64,000 nt of DNA from Kaistella flava (ex Peng et al. 2021). GTDB lineage: Bacteria > Bacteroidota > Bacteroidia > Flavobacteriales > Weeksellaceae. The notes under the pieces were generated by a model. That model was not told where the DNA came from. It worked only from the letters and a program-made list of their open reading frames with translations, and did not search any database. The stretch lies in NCBI RefSeq assembly GCF_015191005.1, contig NZ_CP040442.1, positions 620,001 through 684,000 on the forward strand. Reading direction: 5' to 3'. A program made the translations under genes and the position numbers. This document shows, piece by piece, positions 1-6,355 of the stretch. Position 1 is the stretch's first letter. Each line of letters opens with the position of its first letter.

Positions 1-408
1 TTCACCTTTAGTCAGTGCTCCCATAAAAATAGGTAGCCAACAAATGAAGAATAAAGAATGTCCAATAGTTTTCCAAGGTTTGAAGTAACTTTTTTTGAGG
101 ATCATCATTCCCAAAACGAAAAAGAGAAAAGCAACTAGAAATGCGGCAATTCCAATACTGTCAAAAATAAAAATATTACCGAGCCAGTCACCAATTTTTC
201 CAAAAATGTTGGATGACTGGATTGTTTTATCGAGCATGGTTCCGGCTTGACTTTGATCTGCTTTCCAATTCATTAAATACGAAATGAAGGAAAGGGTTGC
301 AACTACCGAAAACACTAGAAATAAAATTCCGAAAAATATGCGCGGTTTAGAAAGGATTTTGCTTTGGTCAGCCGTTTTAGGCGTTGGTTTTTTTTTGTCT
401 TTTTCCAT
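1..408 (-). CDS. ftsK: DNA translocase FtsK, N-terminal membrane part (cut by left edge)
   Basis: The first 136 codons of an FtsK-type DNA translocase, which is anchored in the division septum and pumps chromosome DNA through it; only the anchor is in view. The first 22 residues are lysine-rich. Three hydrophobic segments follow at about 24-46, 84-104 and 115-132, as in the FtsK 4TM domain. The hydrophilic loop after segment 1 (Asn-Trp-Lys-Ala-Asp-Gln) and the Ile-Phe-Gly-Lys-Ile-Gly-Asp-Trp stretch match what I recall of Bacteroidota FtsK. The ATG at 408 is the only start ahead of the lysine-rich head. The gene is divergent from the small acidic gene at 612. The motor domain lies outside the window, so the call rests on the N-terminus alone. 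Confidence 0.72.
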   Translation of the reverse strand, partial: MEKDKKKPTPKTADQSKILSKPRIFFGILFLVFSVVATLSFISYLMNWKADQSQAGTMLDKTIQSSNIFGKIGDWLGNIFIFDSIGIAAFLVAFLFFVLGMMILKKSYFKPWKTIGHSLFFICWLPIFMGALTKGE

Positions 409-611
409 AATATCAATCGGGGCAAATTTAATAATAATAATTAAGAAATTTTTCTGAATTATTAAATTAATTTTTGTTTTTAAAACGTGTAAAATAAGGA
501 ATTATTACGACTTTTTCGGTTCATATAAATCCTATTTTTCGAGAAATAAATAATCTGATTTCGGAATAATATTTGAAGCAATAAAAGACATAACCTTTTA
601 ATAAATGGATC

Positions 612-848
612 ATGAATAATGCAAATAACAATTCAAAAGAGAAAGATAAATTGTCATTAGATAATAAAAAAGAAGAGGTTCTCAATGTAGAAAATCATGC
701 ATCGGAAGAAAAATTAATTACCGACAGCCATCCTATAAAACATGCTGAAAATGCAGTTCCCCCAAAAGCGTGGGAAAATCAAGAAAAGGCCTATGAAGAC
801 GAATGGGAAGATAATAAAAATCGAATGCTTGACGACGGCGATTTATAA
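612..848 (+). CDS. Small hydrophilic acidic protein, unknown function
   Basis: A 78-residue protein that I do not recognise. It is very hydrophilic and has no signal peptide, membrane segment or cysteine. The N-terminal half is rich in Asn, Lys and Glu. The C-terminal third is acidic with aromatic residues (Pro-Pro-Lys-Ala-Trp-Glu, then Glu-Asp-Glu-Trp-Glu-Asp) and ends Asp-Asp-Gly-Asp-Leu. This looks like a mostly disordered conserved small protein rather than a chance ORF: it starts at a clear ATG, is followed 8 bases later by a strong terminator, and stands alone between divergent ftsK and a convergent thioesterase. Another acidic small protein is encoded at 2723. No function is inferred. 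Confidence 0.6.
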   Translation: MNNANNNSKEKDKLSLDNKKEEVLNVENHASEEKLITDSHPIKHAENAVPPKAWENQEKAYEDEWEDNKNRMLDDGDL

Positions 849-855
849 ATAAAAT

Positions 856-879
856 AAAATCCACTATTAGGTGGATTTT
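856..879. terminator. Bidirectional terminator between convergent genes
   Basis: A perfect 9-bp stem (AAAATCCAC with GTGGATTTT) and a 6-base loop. A-rich and T-rich flanks let it act on both strands. It lies between the stops of the small acidic gene (848) and the thioesterase (885). Confidence 0.8.
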
Positions 880-884
880 GTAAT

Positions 885-1295
885 TTAAAACTGATTTTCT
901 ATTTCATCTCTTTCAAATATTTTCATTGGTTTTTTGTCAGCACCGATTGCTACTAAAGTAAAATCACCAGAAACTGCTCTTTCTCTTATTTCATCATACA
1001 TCTGTTCGACATAAACTTCGACATTCACTTTTAAACTGGAGTTTCCGACGTATTTTACGCGACCAATTAACTCTACTAAAGTATCGGCAGGAATCGGTTT
1101 TTTGAAATCAATTCGGTCACAACTTACCGTCACAAAGGATTTTCTGGCAAATCGGGTAGCGGTCATAAAAGCAACTTCATCCATCATTTCCATCACCGTA
1201 CCACCAAACATGGTATTGTGATGATTGGTAATATTCGGAAAAACAACTTTGAAAACGTGGGTTTCGGAATTTTGAATTTTTTCTTCGTAGTTCAT
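885..1295 (-). CDS. Acyl-CoA thioesterase, hot-dog fold (YciA/BACH type)
   Basis: A 136-residue single hot-dog domain thioesterase that hydrolyses acyl-CoA to free acid and CoA in the cytoplasm. The N-terminal segment Asn24-His-His-Asn-Thr-Met-Phe-Gly-Gly followed by Met-Met-Asp39-Glu is the family signature, with the Asn and Asp in the active site. The central Ser-Cys-Asp-Arg-Ile-Asp-Phe-Lys-Lys-Pro stretch is also typical of acyl-CoA thioesterases acting on medium or long chains. Length is normal for the family and the start is an ATG at 1295. It appears to be transcribed alone, from a leader holding a cobalamin riboswitch (1365-1485), which is unexpected for this enzyme. Its true substrate cannot be read from sequence. 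Confidence 0.85.
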   Translation of the reverse strand: MNYEEKIQNSETHVFKVVFPNITNHHNTMFGGTVMEMMDEVAFMTATRFARKSFVTVSCDRIDFKKPIPADTLVELIGRVKYVGNSSLKVNVEVYVEQMYDEIRERAVSGDFTLVAIGADKKPMKIFERDEIENQF

Positions 1296-1364
1296 TTTTA
1301 AATAGTTAAAATATTAATAATTGAAATGAACAGAAAATCGTTGATTATTTTCTACTTCATATCG

Positions 1365-1485
1365 CGAAAGTTTTTGGGGATCCGACTTTTCATTTACTGA
1401 ATTACGGTTGCGCGACAGTTCGTGATTTTCACACGATTCACCCTTTTCAGGGACAAATATATAGTTTTCAAAGAAATTATCACCA
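1365..1485 (-). promoter_or_regulatory. Cobalamin riboswitch in the thioesterase leader
   Basis: Read on the minus strand, 1440-1400 carries the conserved cobalamin core: a GGGTGAA box, then TCGTGTGAAAATCACGA (where consensus is a stem around GTG-AAAA-TC), then ACTGTCGCGCAACCGTAA (consensus CTGNCGCGCAACTGTAA). It is followed at about 1389-1377 by AGTCGGATCCCC, the partner of the usual AGTCAGGATACC box. The stretch between these two boxes is short, as in compact class II cobalamin riboswitches. A GGTGATAA element lies upstream near 1484. Downstream, AGAAAAT and ATTTTCT can pair around 1335-1356 and could form the expression platform. The thioesterase starts about 70 bases after the core. Edges are approximate. 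The rest of the 1296-1659 gap holds nothing else recognisable on either strand. Confidence 0.85.
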
Positions 1486-1659
1486 ATAGAAAAGTCTTCT
1501 TTAAGTCAAAATAAATTTTTTAAGAGATTAATTTTGCGGAAAAAGATCATTATTTCGGAATAAAAATTGAACTAAATTTAATAATGAAATAAATTCGATT
1601 TCTACTAAAAGCAATTTGCTTTTTTACTAAAATTTAGAAGTGAAATTTAAAATTAAACA

Positions 1660-2634
1660 ATGAAAGTATTTATTAATCAGAGAATTCCAGAAGTTGGTTT
1701 GGAACTTTTAAAACAAGAAAATATAGAAATTATATTCCCTAAAACTGAAAATGAAAGTCGAGAGGAATACTTACAAAATTGTAAAAATGCAGACATTCTG
1801 TTGAATGTTGGTAAAAATAAATTTGATAAATATTTTTTTAATCAATGTCCCAATATAAAAGCGATTGCTTTGTTTTCTGTAGGTTTTGACAATGTGGATT
1901 TGAACGAAGCAACTCAGAGAAATATTCCAATCGGAAATACGCCTGATGTTTTGAGCAAAGCTACTTCTGATATTGCATTTCTTCTCATGCAAATGATTTC
2001 CAGAAAAGCGGGTTATTATATGGAAAAAGTAAAATCGGGAAACTGGAAAGATTTTGATGCGGTCGAACAGCTTGGTCAGCAATTGTACGGCAAAACATTG
2101 GGTATTTTTGGGTTGGGTAGAATTGGTTTTGAAATGGCTAAAAAGTGTAAAAACGCTTTTGATATGAATATCATTTATCACAATCGAAATCATAATGAAC
2201 AGGCTGAAAATAAACTCGACGCGCAATATGTTTCATTTGAAGAATTGATAAAAACCTCGGACGTTATAAGTATTCACGCAAATTACACCAAAGAACAATT
2301 GGTGATTTTCAATCAATCTATTTTTGATCAAATGAAATCGAACTGTATTTTTATTAATACGGCAAGAGGCGGATTTCAAAATGAAAAAGACCTTTACGAA
2401 GCTTTAGAATCAGGAAAAATTTGGGGTGCCGGTTTAGATGTTACCAATCCAGAACCGATGGAAAAAGATAATCTGCTGTTGAAACTTTCAAATGTTTGTG
2501 TTTTACCACATATTGGTTCGGCAACGGTAGAAGCTCGAAATGGAATGGCGAAACTGGCCGCAGAAAATATTATTGCTTTTTCGAAAGGTGAAAAAATGCC
2601 TAATTGTGCAAATCCTGAAGTTTATAAAAACTAA
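1660..2634 (+). CDS. D-2-hydroxyacid dehydrogenase (glyoxylate/hydroxypyruvate reductase type)
   Basis: A 324-residue NAD(P)-dependent D-isomer 2-hydroxyacid dehydrogenase, reducing a 2-oxoacid such as glyoxylate or hydroxypyruvate. The nucleotide-binding GxGxxG is Gly151-Leu-Gly-Arg-Ile-Gly156. The catalytic set is Arg236 (in Asn-Thr-Ala-Arg-Gly-Gly), Glu265 (in Asn-Pro-Glu-Pro-Met) and His284 (in Leu-Pro-His-Ile-Gly-Ser-Ala-Thr). Length and motif spacing are normal. Arg154 in the Rossmann loop and His174-Asn-Arg after the second strand suggest NADPH preference, which is an inference. It stands alone after the riboswitch-containing gap, in the direction opposite to the thioesterase. No adjacent gene identifies the substrate. 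Confidence 0.85.
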   Translation: MKVFINQRIPEVGLELLKQENIEIIFPKTENESREEYLQNCKNADILLNVGKNKFDKYFFNQCPNIKAIALFSVGFDNVDLNEATQRNIPIGNTPDVLSKATSDIAFLLMQMISRKAGYYMEKVKSGNWKDFDAVEQLGQQLYGKTLGIFGLGRIGFEMAKKCKNAFDMNIIYHNRNHNEQAENKLDAQYVSFEELIKTSDVISIHANYTKEQLVIFNQSIFDQMKSNCIFINTARGGFQNEKDLYEALESGKIWGAGLDVTNPEPMEKDNLLLKLSNVCVLPHIGSATVEARNGMAKLAAENIIAFSKGEKMPNCANPEVYKN

Positions 2635-2722
2635 TATTTATAGTTAATGTAATTTTAATTTCAGGTTAAATTAATCTTGGAATCATTTTTGTCGCATAGC
2701 AAATACACTAAACCATTATATT

Positions 2723-3016
2723 ATGAAACCAAAAGATAACACCCACGAGCAAAAAGAGAATTTAGAAGAAATGAACTATAGTTCGAAAGATGATATTTTT
2801 AATCAGGAAGAACACATTTCCTTAGACGGAAACGGAGATCCGATTACTGTAGAAAAAATTGAAGAAAGTGATTTGGACGAAAATCTAGATGTTCCTGGCG
2901 CAGATGCTGATGACGATATGGAAGAAATTGGATCTGAAGACGAAGAAAATAACTATTATAGTTTAAGTGATAACGAAGATGATCACGAAGAAGAAAATGA
3001 AGATCTTTTATCTTAA
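2723..3016 (+). CDS. Small strongly acidic protein, unknown function
   Basis: A 97-residue protein that I do not recognise. Roughly two residues in five are Asp or Glu, and the last 45 are almost entirely Asp, Glu, Asn and Ser. It has no signal peptide, cysteine or hydrophobic segment. A short ordered-looking core (Ile-Ser-Leu-Asp-Gly-Asn-Gly-Asp-Pro-Ile-Thr-Val) sits in the middle. It could be disordered, nucleic-acid mimicking or cation binding, but nothing decides this. A good ATG, its own terminator 7 bases after the stop and isolation between two enzymes support it being a real gene. It shares the acidic character, but no clear sequence, with the 612 protein. Confidence 0.6.
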   Translation: MKPKDNTHEQKENLEEMNYSSKDDIFNQEEHISLDGNGDPITVEKIEESDLDENLDVPGADADDDMEEIGSEDEENNYYSLSDNEDDHEEENEDLLS

Positions 3017-3023
3017 TTAATAC

Positions 3024-3052
3024 AACCTTACTTTTCAGAGTAAGGTTTTTTT
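3024..3052 (+). terminator. Rho-independent terminator
   Basis: AACCTTAC pairs with GTAAGGTT (8 bp, 8-base loop), followed by seven T. It ends the small acidic gene. Confidence 0.85.
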
Positions 3053-3166
3053 GTGCTGAAACTGCGGGAGAGAGGAATTTTTTTTCCGCTTTTCTTTGCT
3101 TTGTATTTTCTAATTTGAATATCTTTAAAACTTCGAATATATCAACTCACAACTTTTAATAATATA

Positions 3167-5155
3167 ATGACTTTTCAAGAACAGATTCAACAGGGAATTC
3201 CGAATGAACTTCCTTCCATAAAACCATACGATCCACAAATTAACCACGCTCCAAAGCGGAAAGAAATCCTTACCGAAGAGGAAAAAAAACTGGCGCTTAA
3301 AAATGCTTTGCGTTATTTCGAACCTAAATTTCATGCAGAATTATTAAAGGAATTTAAAGAAGAACTGGAGAAATACGGTAGAATTTATATGTATCGTTTT
3401 CGTCCGGATTATGAAATGAGAGCGAGATCAATTTCTAACTATCCTGGAAAATCGCAACAAGCGAAATCGATCATGTTGATGATTCAAAATAACTTGGATT
3501 ATGCTGTTGCACAACATCCACATGAATTAATTACTTACGGTGGAAACGGGGCGGTTTTTCAAAACTGGGCGCAATATCTTTTGACGATGAAATATTTGTC
3601 GGAAATGACAGATGACCAAACTTTGACCATGTATTCTGGACATCCGATGGGATTATTTCCGAGTCATAAAGAAGCGCCGAGAGTTGTGGTGACGAATGGA
3701 ATGGTGATTCCAAATTATTCAAAACCGGATGATTGGGAAAAATTTAATGCGTTGGGTGTTTCTCAATACGGACAAATGACGGCCGGAAGTTACATGTATA
3801 TCGGGCCACAAGGAATTGTTCACGGAACTACTATTACGGTTTTGAATGCTTTTAGAAAAATTAAAAAAGAACCAAAAGGCGGATTATTTATCACCTCAGG
3901 ATTAGGCGGAATGAGCGGTGCACAACCAAAAGCCGGAAATATCGCTGGTTGCATCACGGTTTGTGCAGAAGTAAATCCTAAAATTACAAAGATTCGTCAC
4001 GAGCAGAAATGGATTGATGAAATTCATGAAAACCTTAATGAATTGGTGGAAAGAGTTAGAAAAGCCCAGGAAAATAAAGAAACAGTTTCTTTAGCGTATC
4101 TCGGAAATGTGGTTGACGTCTGGGAAAAATTTGACCAAGAAAATTTACATATAGATATTGGTTCAGATCAGACTTCGCTTCACAATCCGTGGGCAGGAGG
4201 TTATTATCCGGTCGGAATTCCTTTTGAAGAAGCCAATAAAATGATGGCCGAAAATCCTGAATTATTTAAAGATAAAGTTCAGGAAAGTTTGAGAAGACAT
4301 GCAGCCGCAATTAATAAACACACAGAAAAAGGAACTTATTTCTTCGATTATGGAAATGCTTTTTTATTGGAAGCAAGTAGAGCCGGAGCTGATGTAATGT
4401 CAGAAAATCCTACGCTTGGAAGGGAATTTAAATATCCAAGTTATGTTCAGGATATTATGGGACCAATGTGTTTCGATTTTGGTTTCGGGCCGTTTCGTTG
4501 GGTTTGTGCCAGTGGAAAACCAGAAGATCTCCAGAAGACTGACGAAATTGCTTGTGCAGTTTTAGAAGAAATCATGAAAAATTCTCCGATAGAAATTCAG
4601 CAACAAATGCAGGATAATATTACCTGGATTAAAGGAGCGCAGGAAAATAAATTGGTCGTTGGTTCGCAAGCCAGAATTCTTTATGCCGATGCAGAAGGAA
4701 GAATGAAAATCGCTGAAGCCTTTAATAAAGCCATTAAAAATGGGGAAATTGGTCCAGTGGTTTTAGGAAGAGATCACCATGATGTTTCAGGCACAGATTC
4801 TCCTTATCGCGAAACTTCTAATATTTATGATGGTTCTCGATTTACTGCTGATATGGCGATTCAAAACGTAATTGGCGATAGTTTCCGCGGAGCAACCTGG
4901 GTTTCGATTCATAATGGAGGCGGCGTTGGTTGGGGCGAAGTAATCAATGGTGGTTTCGGAATGTTGCTTGATGGAAGTGATGATGCGGACCGCAGATTGA
5001 AGTCTATGCTTTTCTGGGATGTTAATAATGGAATTTCGCGCAGAAGTTGGGCCAGAAATGAAGGCGCTATTTTTGCCATAAAACGTGCTATGGAGATAGA
5101 ACCTAATTTGAAAGTGACGTTACCAAATTTAGTGGATGAGAATCTTCTTCAATAA
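3167..5155 (+). CDS. hutU: Urocanate hydratase
   Basis: Urocanase, which adds water to urocanate to give imidazolonepropionate, the second step of histidine breakdown. At 662 residues it is the long form also seen in animals, rather than the roughly 555-residue proteobacterial form. Visible signatures are Tyr-Gly-Gly-Asn-Gly near 125, the NAD-binding glycine-rich Ser-Gly-Leu-Gly-Gly-Met-Ser-Gly-Ala-Gln near 245, and Phe-Arg-Trp-Val-Cys-Ala-Ser-Gly with the active-site cysteine near 446. The Gly-Arg-Asp-His-His-Asp stretch and His-Asn-Gly-Gly-Gly-Val-Gly-Trp-Gly near the C-terminus are also conserved. It is a single-gene unit: no hutH, hutI or hutG is adjacent, so the other pathway genes must be elsewhere. 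Confidence 0.95.
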   Translation: MTFQEQIQQGIPNELPSIKPYDPQINHAPKRKEILTEEEKKLALKNALRYFEPKFHAELLKEFKEELEKYGRIYMYRFRPDYEMRARSISNYPGKSQQAKSIMLMIQNNLDYAVAQHPHELITYGGNGAVFQNWAQYLLTMKYLSEMTDDQTLTMYSGHPMGLFPSHKEAPRVVVTNGMVIPNYSKPDDWEKFNALGVSQYGQMTAGSYMYIGPQGIVHGTTITVLNAFRKIKKEPKGGLFITSGLGGMSGAQPKAGNIAGCITVCAEVNPKITKIRHEQKWIDEIHENLNELVERVRKAQENKETVSLAYLGNVVDVWEKFDQENLHIDIGSDQTSLHNPWAGGYYPVGIPFEEANKMMAENPELFKDKVQESLRRHAAAINKHTEKGTYFFDYGNAFLLEASRAGADVMSENPTLGREFKYPSYVQDIMGPMCFDFGFGPFRWVCASGKPEDLQKTDEIACAVLEEIMKNSPIEIQQQMQDNITWIKGAQENKLVVGSQARILYADAEGRMKIAEAFNKAIKNGEIGPVVLGRDHHDVSGTDSPYRETSNIYDGSRFTADMAIQNVIGDSFRGATWVSIHNGGGVGWGEVINGGFGMLLDGSDDADRRLKSMLFWDVNNGISRRSWARNEGAIFAIKRAMEIEPNLKVTLPNLVDENLLQ

Positions 5156-5178
5156 GAATAATTAATATTAAATAAAAT

Positions 5179-5207
5179 AAACCCTGCAAAATCTGCGGGG
5201 TTTCCTT
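5179..5207 (+). terminator. Terminator after hutU
   Basis: AAACCCTGC pairs with GCGGGGTTT (9 bp with one G-T pair), 7-base loop, then a short T-rich tail. Confidence 0.75.
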
Positions 5208-5327
5208 TTGCTAAAGGATTTGTGATGAGATAGATTTTATAGATAAGTCATATTGGTAATTATTCTTACTATTAATTAATTATTAGTGTCAAATAATTCT
5301 ATATTTGAATAATTAAAATTTACAATT

Positions 5328-6278
5328 ATGAAAAAAGTATTTAAAATCCTTTCAGTTCTTTTTGCTATTGGATTAACCACGATCAGTTGTAATGACAACG
5401 AAGATGAGCCTGTAATGAGTCAAACCGTTTACGCAATCGCGTCACGAGATTCTGATTTATCATCCTTAAAAGCTGCAATTGACAAGGCAGGTCTTGCTAC
5501 AACTTTAGATGGAACGGGAACGTTTACCGTTTTCGCTCCTTCAAATGCAGCATTTGCTACCTTCTTAACGGCAAATGGTTTTGCAAGTTTGAATGATGTT
5601 CCAGTAGCTGCTTTAAAAGAAATTTTATTAAATCATGTTTTAGCTGCCAAAGTAACTTCAAGTCAGATTACCACTGGTTACGTTTCTACTTTAGCAAAAG
5701 GATCAGCTTCTACAACGAGAAATCTGAGTATGTTTATTAATACTGCTTCAGGTGTGAAAATTAACGGAATTTCAAATGTTACCAAAGCAGATATTATGGC
5801 TACTAACGGCGTAATCCACAAAGTTGATGCCGTGATTGGTTTGCCAACAATCGTTACACACGCTTTAGCTAACCCTAATTTTACTTCTCTGGTTGCAGCA
5901 TTGACAAGACCAGATATGCCGAATTTCGTAGGAATTTTAAGCGGAACAGCAAGTTCTCCATTTACCGTATTTGCACCAACAAATGCTGCATTTACCTCTT
6001 TGTTAACAGAATTAAGTTTGCCTAATTTAGCTGCGATTCCACAAGCAACTTTAGAAAATGTTTTAAAATATCACGTAGTAGCAGGAGCTAACGTTGCTTC
6101 AACAGATTTGACCAACAATATGGTTGTAACGACCTTCCAAGGTGGGAAATTTACAATCACAACCACTGGTGGTGCAAAAATTACAGATGCCAATAATCGA
6201 GTTGCGAATATTATTCTGACCGATGTGCAGTGTAGCAATGGAATTATTCATGCCATCGATAAAGTATTATTACCATAG
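5328..6278 (+). CDS. Fasciclin-domain lipoprotein with two FAS1 repeats
   Basis: A 316-residue exported lipoprotein. Residues 1-20 form a lipoprotein signal peptide with lipobox Thr-Ile-Ser-Cys21. Two FAS1 domains follow, at about 36-170 and 176-315. Each carries the Phe-Thr-Val-Phe-Ala-Pro-(Ser/Thr)-Asn-Ala-Ala-Phe motif and a C-terminal His motif (Asn-Gly-Val-Ile-His or Asn-Gly-Ile-Ile-His). FAS1 domains mediate adhesion or matrix contact, so a cell-surface or periplasmic adhesive role is likely but not shown. A TATATTTG box at 5300-5307 resembles a Bacteroidota -7 promoter. The gene ends in its own terminator, upstream of an unrelated TonB-dependent receptor. Confidence 0.9.
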   Translation: MKKVFKILSVLFAIGLTTISCNDNEDEPVMSQTVYAIASRDSDLSSLKAAIDKAGLATTLDGTGTFTVFAPSNAAFATFLTANGFASLNDVPVAALKEILLNHVLAAKVTSSQITTGYVSTLAKGSASTTRNLSMFINTASGVKINGISNVTKADIMATNGVIHKVDAVIGLPTIVTHALANPNFTSLVAALTRPDMPNFVGILSGTASSPFTVFAPTNAAFTSLLTELSLPNLAAIPQATLENVLKYHVVAGANVASTDLTNNMVVTTFQGGKFTITTTGGAKITDANNRVANIILTDVQCSNGIIHAIDKVLLP

Positions 6279-6300
6279 TTAGTTTTTTAGGTTTTACTCT

Positions 6301-6330
6301 AATAAGCGTCTCAGTATTGAGGCGCTTATT
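6301..6330 (+). terminator. Strong terminator between fasciclin gene and receptor
   Basis: A 13-bp stem (AATAAGCGTCTCA with TGAGGCGCTTATT, one G-T pair) and a GTAT tetraloop. It ends 25 bases before the next start codon. The T tract directly after it is weak, though T-rich sequence follows. Confidence 0.7.
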
Positions 6331-6355
6331 GTAATTTAGCGCAAATTTTTTTTTC

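Noticed and set aside
1771..2226. A 151-codon minus-strand frame opposite the hydroxyacid dehydrogenase
   Set aside because: It overlaps fully with a conserved enzyme on the other strand and has no recognisable features.
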